Of a stretch of 64,000 bases of DNA, positions 36,682-46,300 are shown in pieces. Origin of the DNA: JAMXLG01 sp963818925 (GTDB lineage Bacteria; Vulcanimicrobiota; Vulcanimicrobiia; Vulcanimicrobiales; Vulcanimicrobiaceae). Where the stretch lies: contig CAWFTN010000001.1 in NCBI GenBank assembly GCA_963818925.1, positions 1,984,001 to 2,048,000 on the forward strand, read 5' to 3'. The first letter of the stretch is position 1; every line of letters begins with the position of its first letter. The notes beneath the pieces are model-generated. The model made no database searches and had not been told where the DNA came from. It saw only the letters and a program-made list of their open reading frames with translations. A program made the position numbers and the translations under genes.

Positions 36682-37410
36682 CTAGGGTAACACGTGGCGC
36701 CATTCGATTAGTGGGCCGATGCCGACGTTGCGATCTGCGGCTTCGCCTGTGCTTATGAACTTTGCTGCAAAGTTGAGCGAACGGATGCCGATGAGCCATT
36801 CCGTCGAACGATGGTAATAGCCGAACGAAAGCGACGCGTCAACCTCCGACGCGCGCTCGGGTTTCGTGTCGAGTAGTGCACCGCCGGTTGCGACGTACAC
36901 GTCCGAGCCGCTGAGCGTCGGCGCGGCACCGACAAACGCTTCGATGAAATGCGATTCGTTCGTCGGATGAATGAAGCGCGCGGCGTAGCGGACGCCGGCA
37001 AGGCGTGATGAAACGGCTTGATTCTGCGCGGGCAGCGGTGTTCGCTGATTGTAAATCGTTTCGCCGAGGCCGAGCCAGAGCGTGCGATTCGCGCTCGTTG
37101 CGTATTCCAGTTCGCCGTTGAAAATGCCGACGTGCGGTGTCGCTTGTCCGTATGTTGCCGATGGCGCGACGCCGGGAATCCCGACCACCGGAATGCCTTC
37201 GACGTTGCCGACGAGACGGCTTCCGCCCGCTCGCACTTGTAAGAGCGGGCCGGCGCCAATACCTTTCTGGGTTCCCGCAATGTCCTGATGTTGGCCGATG
37301 ATCAGCAGCCCCTGAATGCCGACATAACTTTTCGGCGGCGGCGGCGTTTGCGCGGTGGCAAAGATCGTCAGCAGCGCCGCAAGGATTCGAAAACTAGAGA
37401 CGCGCGCCAT
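36682..37410 (-). CDS. Exported hypothetical protein, probable beta-barrel
   Basis: 242 residues from the ATG at 37410. Short signal-like N terminus (SSFRILAALLTIFATAQ), then a Pro run and alternating strands (YVGIQGLLIIGQHQD, ASLSFGYYHRSTEWLIGIRSLNFAAKF), ending in IEWRHVLP. Resembles small outer-membrane or lipocalin-like barrels but shows no family motif. Overlaps the end of the lipoprotein gene by 17 bases. Confidence 0.55.
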   Translation of the reverse strand: MARVSSFRILAALLTIFATAQTPPPPKSYVGIQGLLIIGQHQDIAGTQKGIGAGPLLQVRAGGSRLVGNVEGIPVVGIPGVAPSATYGQATPHVGIFNGELEYATSANRTLWLGLGETIYNQRTPLPAQNQAVSSRLAGVRYAARFIHPTNESHFIEAFVGAAPTLSGSDVYVATGGALLDTKPERASEVDASLSFGYYHRSTEWLIGIRSLNFAAKFISTGEAADRNVGIGPLIEWRHVLP

Positions 37411-38056
37411 CAACCAGCACCACACCTCGTTGTCCCGATGAACGTAGCTCGTCGACGGCCGCAACCGCCGCACCGATCGGCGTGTTCGGCGCGAGCGCGT
37501 CGCTGACCGTAAATCCGGTGCGGGCGCGAACTTGCGAATCGATCGGATCGCGGAACGCCTGCGGCAACTTCTTGTATTGGTTCAGTGCGCCCAACACCGG
37601 GCCGGCTTTTTCATCGAAGAGCGTTGGATCGATCGCGGCGACGATCAAGCCGTGGCGCTTGCCGTTGATAGTGTGCTCGAAGACTTGAAAATCGATGCCC
37701 ATGGCCCGCGCACGGCTGTGTGCCTCCTCGACGCCGCTGCCCGAGACCGCGACGCTATAACCGGACGGCGGGTTCGCGGCAAGCGACTTCAACCACGTGT
37801 TGAGTTGGCTCATCGTCGCGGACGTCTGCGCGACGACTTCCAGTCCGCTGTAATGTTCGGAACCCGAGTTCTGACTCCACGCCTTTGACGCGAGCACCGT
37901 GCTTTCCGCATACAACGGAAACCCGGTCGGATTGGACGCGGCGGGAGACGGCGACTGCGCCGTTGACGATTGCGACGAGGATTTCGATTGGGTCGACTGC
38001 GAGCAGGCAGTCACGGCGGCGAGCAGCAGCACCACCACCGGCAACACGTTTTTCAT
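37394..38056 (-). CDS. Hypothetical lipoprotein
   Basis: 220 residues. Lipobox AVTAC (Cys18) followed by a Ser/Gln-rich linker and a compact domain (about 45-190: FPLYAESTVLASKAWSQ, MSQLNTWLKSLAANPPSGYSVAVSG, DFQVFEHTINGKRHGLIVAAIDP). The ends DELRSSGQRGVVLVDGARL resemble nothing I know. Exported and lipid-anchored; function unknown. Confidence 0.65.
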   Translation of the reverse strand: MKNVLPVVVLLLAAVTACSQSTQSKSSSQSSTAQSPSPAASNPTGFPLYAESTVLASKAWSQNSGSEHYSGLEVVAQTSATMSQLNTWLKSLAANPPSGYSVAVSGSGVEEAHSRARAMGIDFQVFEHTINGKRHGLIVAAIDPTLFDEKAGPVLGALNQYKKLPQAFRDPIDSQVRARTGFTVSDALAPNTPIGAAVAAVDELRSSGQRGVVLVDGARL

Positions 38057-38099
38057 ACCGCCGCGATTTCGAGGAGAAGCTCGGCTAGCCCCGTATTCG

Positions 38100-38432
38100 A
38101 TGACTGGAATGGACTTCGAAGCGTTTTGGCCCCGCTATTTGCGGGCGCATAGCGACCCGCGGACTCGCGCGTTTCACGTCGCGGGAACTATCGCGGGCAC
38201 GGCCATCGTTCTCGGGTCGATCGCGATGCGCAAACCGTGGCTCGCGCTCGCCGGCCTCGTCGCCGGATACGGCCCCGCGTGGTTCGCGCATGCGTTCATC
38301 GAACACAACAAACCCGAAACATTTCGGGCGCCGTTCGTATCATTGCGCGGCGATTACTTGATGGCTTGGCACGTTCTGCGCGGATCGATCGACGGCGAAC
38401 TCGAACGCGCTCAGGAGACCACCACTGTATGA
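38100..38432 (+). CDS. DUF962 (Mpo1-like) membrane protein
   Basis: 110 residues from the ATG at 38100. Family signature FWPRYLRAHSDPRTRAFHVAGT with the conserved His residues, then hydrophobic helices and GYGPAWFAHAFIEHNKPETF. Yeast Mpo1 is an Fe(II)-dependent dioxygenase of fatty-acid alpha-oxidation; bacterial role unknown. ATGA-coupled to the next gene, first of a five-gene operon. Confidence 0.85.
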   Translation: MTGMDFEAFWPRYLRAHSDPRTRAFHVAGTIAGTAIVLGSIAMRKPWLALAGLVAGYGPAWFAHAFIEHNKPETFRAPFVSLRGDYLMAWHVLRGSIDGELERAQETTTV

Positions 38433-38800
38433 AACACCTGTTCCTCGGACTCGCGCTTTCGCTGCTGGCGCTTGCGCCGCATTCACCGGTTCTGCAAGAA
38501 CCCGATGCGGCAAGTCCCGTTACGATTCAAGTCGGCGAAGAATTCTTCATCGCGCTGCAGTCCAATGCCTCAACCGGATATTCGTGGACGCAGCAGACCG
38601 GTGATGGCAACGTGCTCGCCTATGAAGGCAACGTCCGTCAAAATCCGGCCGCCACGACGCCCGGTGCGCCCGGACAGCAGATCTTCATCTATCACGCGAA
38701 TCGCACCGGAACAAGCACGATTACGTTTCAATACTCGCGTCCGTTCGAGCCGAACGCAGCGCCCGCGAGAATGGTCACGTTCACGATCCAGGTGCCCTAA
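38429..38800 (+). CDS. Chagasin-type (I42) cysteine-protease inhibitor, secreted
   Basis: 123 residues with a signal peptide (about 1-24). The three inhibitory loops are recognisable: NASTGYSW (46-53, family NPTTGY.W), GAPGQQ (79-84, family G.GG) and RPF (104-106, family RPW). Blocks papain-type proteases in the periplasm or outside. Starts inside the DUF962 stop (ATGA) and ends 3 bases before kynA. Confidence 0.85.
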   Translation: MKHLFLGLALSLLALAPHSPVLQEPDAASPVTIQVGEEFFIALQSNASTGYSWTQQTGDGNVLAYEGNVRQNPAATTPGAPGQQIFIYHANRTGTSTITFQYSRPFEPNAAPARMVTFTIQVP

Positions 38801-38803
38801 CGC

Positions 38804-39586
38804 GTGGACGATCGCATTTCGTATGGCTCATACTTGAAGGTCGACGAACTCGTCGGCCTTCAGCGTCCCCTTTCGCGTCCGGAACATCACGACGAGCTGC
38901 TCTTCATCGTCATCCACCAGGTGTACGAGCTGTGGTTCAAACAACTGCTGCACGAACTGCGCGCGGTCGTCGAGGCGCTCGACCGCGACGAACTGTTGCG
39001 CGTCGCAAAATATTTCCGGCGCATTCACACGATTCAACGGCTTATCGAACAGCAGGTCGACGTGTTGGAGACGATGACGCCGCAAGAGTTCAACGAGTTT
39101 CGCGACAACCTCAATCCCGCAAGCGGTTTCCAATCGCTTCAGTTTCGGGAAATTGAGTTTCTCTGCGGCGTGCGCCGGATCGACGCGCTGAAATACATCA
39201 CGATGAGCGACGGGCAGCGAGCGAAGCTCGAACGCCTCGCGAATGAACCCTCACTCTACGATCACGTCAAAGCGCTGCTCGCGCGGCGCGGCTTCGCGGT
39301 CGATTCGAACGAAGCGCTGATCGAATCGTTTCGGCAAATCTACACCAGCGGCGACGCGCAGTACGATCTCTATCTTTTGCTCGAAGATTTGATCGAGTTC
39401 GACGAGCGGTTCTTGCTGTGGCGCGGCCGTCACGTACGCATGGTCGAACGCATGATCGGCAACAAGATCGGCACGGGCGGTTCATCGGGTGCCGAGTATC
39501 TGCAACGCACGCTCGGACACCGGTTCTTCCCCGAGCTGTGGGAAGTTCGCACGCACTTAGGAACAGGTTCTTACGCGCAATCATGA
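38804..39586 (+). CDS. kynA: Tryptophan 2,3-dioxygenase
   Basis: Heme enzyme opening the indole ring of tryptophan to N-formylkynurenine. 260 residues, GTG start. Signatures: SYGSYLKVDELVGLQRP, HHDELLFIVIHQVYELWFKQLLHE, NPASGFQSLQFREIEF, LLLEDLIEFDERFLLWRGRHVRMVERMIG and GTGGSSGAEYL with the axial-His helix. Length is normal for a bacterial enzyme. ATGA-coupled to kynU. Confidence 0.96.
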   Translation: MDDRISYGSYLKVDELVGLQRPLSRPEHHDELLFIVIHQVYELWFKQLLHELRAVVEALDRDELLRVAKYFRRIHTIQRLIEQQVDVLETMTPQEFNEFRDNLNPASGFQSLQFREIEFLCGVRRIDALKYITMSDGQRAKLERLANEPSLYDHVKALLARRGFAVDSNEALIESFRQIYTSGDAQYDLYLLLEDLIEFDERFLLWRGRHVRMVERMIGNKIGTGGSSGAEYLQRTLGHRFFPELWEVRTHLGTGSYAQS

Positions 39587-40728
39587 CGACTACCGCGACG
39601 CAAGCGCTCCATCGCGAGCAATTTCCGATTCTGCGAACCGGCACGTATCTCGTCAGCCATTCGATGGGTGCGGCGCCGCTCGGCGCGAAAGCCGCACTCG
39701 AATCGTATTGGAACGACTGGGCAACGGACGGCCCCGAAGCGTGGGAACGCTGGATGCCCGAAATCGGCGTCATCGCCGACGGCATCGGCTCGCTCATCGG
39801 CGCGGCTCCCGGGTCGCTCTTCCTAGGTCCGAACGTTTCGGTGTTGCAAGCGGCGCTCGCAACATCGCTCGATTTTTCGGGCGATCGCAACGAGGTCGTG
39901 TACGAAGCGTTGCAATTTCCGTCGCTCACGTATGTATGGACCGAGTGGGAACGCTTCGGCGCGAAGGTTCGCATCGTCGGTTCCGACGACGGACGGACGA
40001 TTCCGACCGAACGCATCACTGCGGCGATTACCGAGCGCACGCAGATTGCGGTCCTCTCGCACGCGTACTATGTGTCCGGTGCTCTCGCAGACGTGCAGGC
40101 GATTCAAGCGCACTGCCGCAAAGTCGGCGCGCTGTTGTGCGTCGATGCGTATCAAACGACCGGAACATATCCGTACGACGTCACGGAATGGGATTTGGAC
40201 ATGGTCACGGGGGGTTCGCACAAGTGGCTGCTCGGCGGGCCGGGATGCGGATGGATCTATGTGAAGCCGTCGCTGCGTGACCGTTTCCGTCCGGCCGTCA
40301 CCGGCTGGATGGCGCACGCGTCGCCGTTCCTATTTGAAGATGCACCGATCCGGTATGCGCCGTCGATGTACCGGTTCGGAACGGGCACGCCGACGATTCC
40401 GGGATATCTCGTCGCAAAACCGGGGCACGACCTGATCCGCAGCGTCGGCGTTACCCGCATTCGCGAACACAACGTACGTTTGACGACGAAGCTCGCCGAC
40501 ATGGCACTCGAGCGTAAGCTGATCGTCAACTCACCGCTCGATCCGCAGAAGCGCACGGGATGGATCGGCATCGACTTCGACGGTTCCGATCGCGTCCGCC
40601 ACCAATTGATTGGCGAGCGGGTTTTTGTAGACTACCGGCCGGGCTGCGGCATTCGCGTTAGCCCGCACTTCTACACTACCGATGAGGAGATCGACCGCTT
40701 TTTCGCGGTGCTCGACCGATTGCGATGA
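39583..40728 (+). CDS. kynU: Kynureninase-like PLP enzyme (class V aminotransferase fold)
   Basis: 381 residues from the ATG at 39583. PLP Lys in TGGSHKWLLGGPGCGWIYVKP; NVSVLQAAL phosphate site; VDAYQTTGTYPYDV carries the Asp of the cofactor ring; C-terminal DYRPGCGIRVSPHFYTTDEEID is the kynureninase end. Cleaves kynurenine (or its 3-hydroxy form) to anthranilate and alanine. No kynurenine formamidase is beside it, so that step must come from elsewhere. Confidence 0.93.
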   Translation: MTTTATQALHREQFPILRTGTYLVSHSMGAAPLGAKAALESYWNDWATDGPEAWERWMPEIGVIADGIGSLIGAAPGSLFLGPNVSVLQAALATSLDFSGDRNEVVYEALQFPSLTYVWTEWERFGAKVRIVGSDDGRTIPTERITAAITERTQIAVLSHAYYVSGALADVQAIQAHCRKVGALLCVDAYQTTGTYPYDVTEWDLDMVTGGSHKWLLGGPGCGWIYVKPSLRDRFRPAVTGWMAHASPFLFEDAPIRYAPSMYRFGTGTPTIPGYLVAKPGHDLIRSVGVTRIREHNVRLTTKLADMALERKLIVNSPLDPQKRTGWIGIDFDGSDRVRHQLIGERVFVDYRPGCGIRVSPHFYTTDEEIDRFFAVLDRLR

Positions 40729-42080
40729 CGCAAGCCAGTTCCATGGTTGTCGATCACACGAAAGTAGGCGCCGCATTCCGGCGCCTTTCTGTTCCCCTTG
40801 CCATGCAGATGCTCGGAGACCAAGTGCTCGGCGTCGTCGACACAATCGCGATCGGCTTTTTGGGTACGGTTGCGCTCGCCGGTGTGACGGCGGCATCGAC
40901 GGTGGTGTTTACGTTGATGATGACCGTCGGAGGTTTGTGGAGCGGCCTCGGCATCATCGCGGCGCAACGCATCGGCGCGCACGACGTGGACGGCTTCGCG
41001 CGTACCGTGCGAGCGGGATTCGTCGTGCCGATGATCGTCTCGATCGCGTTCACGCTGCTCGCAATAGTCGGCGCGCGTCCCTTGCTCGGCTTGATGTTGC
41101 CGCACATCGCGTCGCTCGATGCGAGCGCGGGCTATTTGATCCTGCGCTGCGCGTCGATGATTCCGATCAATATCTCGGCGACCCTGATCGTCGGACTCGG
41201 CGCGGCGGGAAACCGAAAACTGGGCATCTATCTTCTCACGCTCATCAACATCATCCACATCCCGCTTCTGCTCGCGCTTGCGCTCGGGTGGTGGACCGGT
41301 CATCCCTACGGAATCCTGGGTGCCGGTGTTTCCACGCTGGTCTCGGAAGCGATCGCTGCATTCGTCGCCGTAATCTACGTTGCCCGTAAACCCATCTACC
41401 GGATCTTCTCGCAGTTCACGATCGATTGGAATTTGGCGTTGCGTTGCGCGTGGCTCGGCGTGCCGGAGAGCATCTTCGGATTCGCGGTCGTCGGCCCCGA
41501 CATGGCCGTGGTTGCGATGCTTGCACCGCTCGGCGCGATTTACATTGCGGCATTTCGTGCACTGAACGTCGTGTCCGATCTCACGTTCGTCGTACCGAGT
41601 CCGCTGCAAAGCGCGACGCAAACGGTCATCGGACAGCGCCTCGGCGCGCGCGATCCGCAGGGCGCGACGACGTTTCTGCGTCGTGCGCTGCAAACGACGC
41701 TGCTCATGACGTCGCTGACGGCGGTCGTCGTCGCGATCTTCGCCTGGCCGCTCTCGTTTTTGTTTACGATGAATGCCGCCGTTGCAAGTGTTGCAGCGCT
41801 TCCGCTCGCCGTACATATGGTGACGATGCCGATCAAAGGGTGGGCAATGGTGGCGCTCGCGCCCGTTCGCGCGGCGGGCGACACGAAATTTTCGATGGTG
41901 ATTGGGATTGTCTGCGGCCTTCTCGTCTTGCCGCTCACGTGGCTCGGCATTGAGCGGCTTCACCTCGAACTCTTTAGCGTACCGCTCGCATGGATCATTG
42001 CCTGGAGCGCGCGCGCCGCGCTCACAAGCCTAAAACTTCGCGACGGCAGTTGGAGCGAACGCGAACCTATCGCAGCGTAG
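40725..42080 (+). CDS. MATE-family multidrug/cation antiporter
   Basis: 451 residues, twelve TM helices, ATGA-coupled to kynU. N-terminal lobe MQMLGDQVLGVVDTIAIGFLGTVALAGVTAA, and the family's second lobe YIAAFRALNVVSDLTFVVPSPLQSATQTVIGQRLGA. As the last gene of a tryptophan-degradation operon it may export kynurenine, anthranilate or a related product; that is inference. Confidence 0.92.
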   Translation: MTQASSMVVDHTKVGAAFRRLSVPLAMQMLGDQVLGVVDTIAIGFLGTVALAGVTAASTVVFTLMMTVGGLWSGLGIIAAQRIGAHDVDGFARTVRAGFVVPMIVSIAFTLLAIVGARPLLGLMLPHIASLDASAGYLILRCASMIPINISATLIVGLGAAGNRKLGIYLLTLINIIHIPLLLALALGWWTGHPYGILGAGVSTLVSEAIAAFVAVIYVARKPIYRIFSQFTIDWNLALRCAWLGVPESIFGFAVVGPDMAVVAMLAPLGAIYIAAFRALNVVSDLTFVVPSPLQSATQTVIGQRLGARDPQGATTFLRRALQTTLLMTSLTAVVVAIFAWPLSFLFTMNAAVASVAALPLAVHMVTMPIKGWAMVALAPVRAAGDTKFSMVIGIVCGLLVLPLTWLGIERLHLELFSVPLAWIIAWSARAALTSLKLRDGSWSEREPIAA

Positions 42081-42498
42081 CTTCTGCCGGGATCGACGCG
42101 CGGCCGTAGCCGCCGTACGCGGCAACGACCACGATCAGCGCGTGCAGTCCGACGTCCCAACCGAAAATCGGCGCCGCGCCGAAGAGCGTGTAGAACGCGA
42201 AGAGCGGTACGGCTCCGAACACGACGAGAATCAGGTACACCCACGTCGTTGCGCGGCAAAATGCAACGGCCGATCCGAAGCTCATCGCGGCGATGAATGC
42301 CCACACGCCGAAGATCAGGTGCAGTGCATCCGCTGCTGCATTCACCGGAAAGACGCCGGCGATGAAGCGATAAAGCCCATCGAGCGCAATCACGGGCGCG
42401 TCCGGCGGCGCAACGGGCGCGGTCCACGGAAGCAGTCCCGCGATACCGGCAATAAGCAACAGCGAACCCAGGATACGCGCGAGCGTGGGTGCGTTCAT
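42067..42498 (-). CDS. DUF4383-like small membrane protein
   Basis: 143 residues, four TM helices, with NAAADALHLIFGVWAFIAAMS and FGWDVGLHALIVVVAAYGGY, the two His-containing helices of the DUF4383 family. Function unknown. Overlaps the MATE gene by 14 bases, convergent. Confidence 0.8.
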   Translation of the reverse strand: MNAPTLARILGSLLLIAGIAGLLPWTAPVAPPDAPVIALDGLYRFIAGVFPVNAAADALHLIFGVWAFIAAMSFGSAVAFCRATTWVYLILVVFGAVPLFAFYTLFGAAPIFGWDVGLHALIVVVAAYGGYGRASIPAEATLR

Positions 42499-42507
42499 GG
42501 TCGAGCC

Positions 42508-43299
42508 TTACTGTACGGCCGCAAGCACGCCCTGCATCTCATCGTGAATCCTTACGTTGCTTGCAAAAATCGATCGCGCGTCGAGCGCCTGCGCCGTCCC
42601 GTCAATGCGCGTGACCCGTCCGCCCGCCTCCGTTACGAGCAGCGTTCCGGCCGCAACGTCCCATGGATTGAGATCCCATTCCCAGAACGCATCGAATCGG
42701 CCGCACGCGGTGTTCGCGAGATCTAACGCCGCGGAACCATCGCGCCGCACAGCCTGCGCGTGATACGACATCGTCTCGAAATACTTGCCGTTGCGCGGAA
42801 AATCGGCCGGATGAAACCCCGTGCACACCATCGCATCCGCGACGCGATCGATCGATGACACCGAGATCGGCGCATCGTTCAGCCGCGCGCCCGCGCCGCG
42901 TTCTGCAGCAAAACATTCACCAATCGCAGGTGCATAAACGACGCCCGCAATCAGTTCGCCCGCGCGTTCGAAACCGATCGAGATGCAATAGAGCGGATAG
43001 CCGTGCGCATAATTCGTCGTGCCGTCGAGCGGATCGACGACCCAGCGCTCATCCGACGTGCCCTCGTAACACCCGCTCTCTTCGGCAAGCACGCTCGCAT
43101 CCGGAAACGCGCCGCGCAGTCTGCCGAGGATCACCGCTTCGCTTGCGCGGTCGGCGGCAGTGACAATATCGGCGCGACGTCCCTTCTCTTCGATTTCGAG
43201 GGGACGGTTCGCGTACTCGAGGAGCACTGCTGCGGCTTCGCGTGCCGCATGGAGCGCAACGGTCAACGGGTCGCGCCGGCGGATAGTAGAATGGCTCAC
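42508..43299 (-). CDS. suhB: Inositol monophosphatase family enzyme
   Basis: 263 residues, GTG start. Metal sites: EESG (about 73-76), WVVDPLDGTTNYAHGYP (86-102) and the second-metal WDLNPWDVAAGTLLVTEAGG (about 208-227). Hydrolyses inositol-1-phosphate, histidinol phosphate or similar sugar phosphates. The SuhB name is by homology only. Confidence 0.9.
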   Translation of the reverse strand: MSHSTIRRRDPLTVALHAAREAAAVLLEYANRPLEIEEKGRRADIVTAADRASEAVILGRLRGAFPDASVLAEESGCYEGTSDERWVVDPLDGTTNYAHGYPLYCISIGFERAGELIAGVVYAPAIGECFAAERGAGARLNDAPISVSSIDRVADAMVCTGFHPADFPRNGKYFETMSYHAQAVRRDGSAALDLANTACGRFDAFWEWDLNPWDVAAGTLLVTEAGGRVTRIDGTAQALDARSIFASNVRIHDEMQGVLAAVQ

Positions 43300-43389
43300 G
43301 CTCTGCTATCCAACGTGTTATCTGCCGAGTTCCTGTCGACAACATGGAACCGAAGCTGTGGCTAACATATGCGCTGAGCGCGCTTGTCC

Positions 43390-46300
43390 TCAGTTCGAGA
43401 TCAGCGTGTAGGTTACCGTGATGATATGCGCAGAGGTATCGGCACCAACCGAAGTCTCGAAGTTCATGATCGTGTCGTAGTTGCTGGCTGAAGTCTCCTG
43501 ACCGCACGACAGCACCTTCGTCGCCGCGGTCGGATTGAAGAACGAGTTCACCCCGGCGGCATAGCTCAACCCGCTCGTCGAGTTCGGTTCATCAACGGAC
43601 GTGAAGAGTTCGTTGTTCGGATTCGACGAGACTGAAACTTCGAGCTGCCACGTGTTCGCCGCGACGCCGGCGCCCGCGGGACACGCACCGGCAAGCGTGC
43701 CGCCTTCGTAAACAACGGTTGCGCGCACGACGTCAGTGCCGGACACCGTGTTAGTCGCCGGAATCGTTCCAAAATCGAGCACGGTGCCTGAGAACGAACA
43801 CTGCGCGGGGTTACACGACGGTGAGGGATGCGAGTTGCCCGGGCCGGGATTTGACGGGTCGACCGATACCGATAGACCGAGTGAGAATGCCACCTGTACT
43901 TGGTCCGAACCGATCCACGCATTACCGGCGGCTACGCCATCGATCGTAGAAGGCAACAAGTAGCTGTCACTCTCGACTTGTGGTGTATTCGCGACGAACT
44001 CTACGGCGATGTTCGTTCCGGGAGAGAGTCCTGTACAGCCGCTCACCTCGATCTGGCCGTTCGTGCTGCCCGGTGTCGGATTGAACGTGTTGGCCGCGTT
44101 GATGGCGCAACCCGCCGGAATTCCCGTCGTCTTGAACGTACCGCCGCTGATCGTACCCAACACGACGTATTGAGTGATCGGAGCACCGACGAGCGACCAG
44201 TCCACGGGTGGACCGGTACTGTTGGCGATCCCGTTGATGTCAAAGGCAGGCAACGCAATATCAACCTTGCTGATCTTCTGCGCGCCGCCGCTGGTGTTCG
44301 TCATTTCATAGATGAAGCAATTCGGCGATTTGGCGACTTGCGCGACGGAATTGGTCGACACGTTAGAAGTCGTGCTGCACGCGGCATCAGTCGAGCCTTG
44401 TGCCGCAGAAAACAGCTTTGCGCTCCCGGATTCCGCGACGGAATTCACCGTTATCGTTTTAAGGTTTGCCCAGCCGCCACCGTTCGCGCCGTGCGCGTAA
44501 ACGTAGAACGTCTGCGTTCCGGTGCTCGAATTTGCAAGCGTGAAGTTGATCGTCATGCTACCGCCGGCCGCAATTGCGTTCTGCTCCTGCGCTGCGGTAC
44601 ATCCGGCGCCGAGCGCAGGCTGCGCAGACGTCGGGTTAACGGGAGCATTCGGCGGCTGCGGAGGATCGGCCGTCACGTGATTCGTGTACTGGTTCGCGCA
44701 GACACCAAACCAATATTCCATTGTGTTTCCGGCTGGGTTGTAGCCGGTAGTGGAGAGATTTGACCAACCTCCCGAACCCGTGCCGCTAAATGTGGGCGCG
44801 CTCAATGTCCACGCACTGCTCGTCGTTTGCTCGATTACAATGGCATCGACCGGATCCGGATTCGGGTCTGCGGCTGACGACGTGTTCTGGAACGTCATCG
44901 AGTAACTCGTGGAGCCGCCGCTCGGGGATACCGTATTCGGGTTGAACTGGGCGCCCATCAGATTGGCGTTGAGCGAGTAGCCTTGCACCGAAAGACTGTC
45001 GACTGCAGTACCGGCGACGGCGCCACCGACGACCGGCGTGGTCGTATGGCCGTCCGGCGTCAACGTGAAGTACGCGAGCATGCTCGTCGAGTAGCCCTGA
45101 ACCGTCAGCTCCTGCGCTATGTAAGCAGCTTCGGAGTCAGGTACGTCGAGCCAAATCTGCCCTTGTGACCCGCTTCCGGTCGTGATGCCCTGATTCGTAT
45201 ATCTGCCGCCCGCGTTGTACGCGGTACCGCCGGGATTGAGACAGATGGCGTTTGTCGGGGGCGTGTTCACGCATGCATTGTTGCCGGTCGTCGCCATCAC
45301 GTAATAGCCGTTGCCGTCGGGCAGCGTTGGCTCGTTGGGATCGACCGTGATTTGCGTGGTGTCCACGGCCTGCGGGAACGTAATGAGAACTTCGTCGATG
45401 GAGGGCAGGCCGCTAGCGCCGCTGCACGCCGGAGCCGGATTCGCACTAGCTTTGCAGAGACTCAAGTTCACTGCGAGAATATCTTTGCGTCCAGTGGTGG
45501 CTTGGAACGGCGTCGTGTCTTGATACTCAGCCTGCGTAAAGGTCGCCGGGTAGAAGTGCGTGTTGATCCATGGTGAGTTCGGCGGAGAAGTCGCCTCGGC
45601 CACCGCGTTTCGTGATGTATTCCCGGGGATCGTCGTCGATCCGATGAAGTGCGCGTTAGCGGTTCCGACCAGGGTGCTCGTCGAGCTACCGAAGTACACG
45701 GCGGTCCACGCAGGCGACGCCGCGTTCGTACTCGACCAGCTCAAGCCGTCGATCGGAAGAATTGAGGTCGTTGTCGAGCAAGGCGTGAGATAGCACGTCC
45801 AGTTGCCGTTGCCGCTGTAGGCATAGAACGTCATGTTACTGACCGTAATCGAAGCGCCCGGTACGAGGTCCACGTTGTTTTGCGGCGTGAACTTCAACAC
45901 GCACTGCGACTTTGCGGCCGATGGGTTCGACGGCGCCGCGGGATTAGCAACACTGCAATAGTCGGTAGCCGTCCAAGATCCGCCGCTGCTGTCAACCACT
46001 GTCTCCGAGCAGCCGGTGGTATCGTACGAACCGACGCAACCGCCGAGCGCAACTGTCGTACCGTAGCCGGTCGTGTTGCTCGGAGGTGTGAAGCTTGTTC
46101 CCAACGTGCTGCCTGGGCCAGTCGTGTACTCGATTCCAACGATTGGATCGGCCGCGAACGGATATGCCGTATTCGCGTTGTTCGTGAAGACCATCTTCAC
46201 GTTCGGAATGTTGTAGATGGTGTTCGTATTACAGCAACCGAACGTCAACGTTTGTCCATTGACGCCATTCTGATTGAAGAGCGTCTGCGAGCTGTAACCC

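Noticed and set aside
40671..41963. 430-codon minus-strand ORF antisense to the MATE gene
   Set aside because: Arg/Asp/His-rich shadow of a clear transporter gene.
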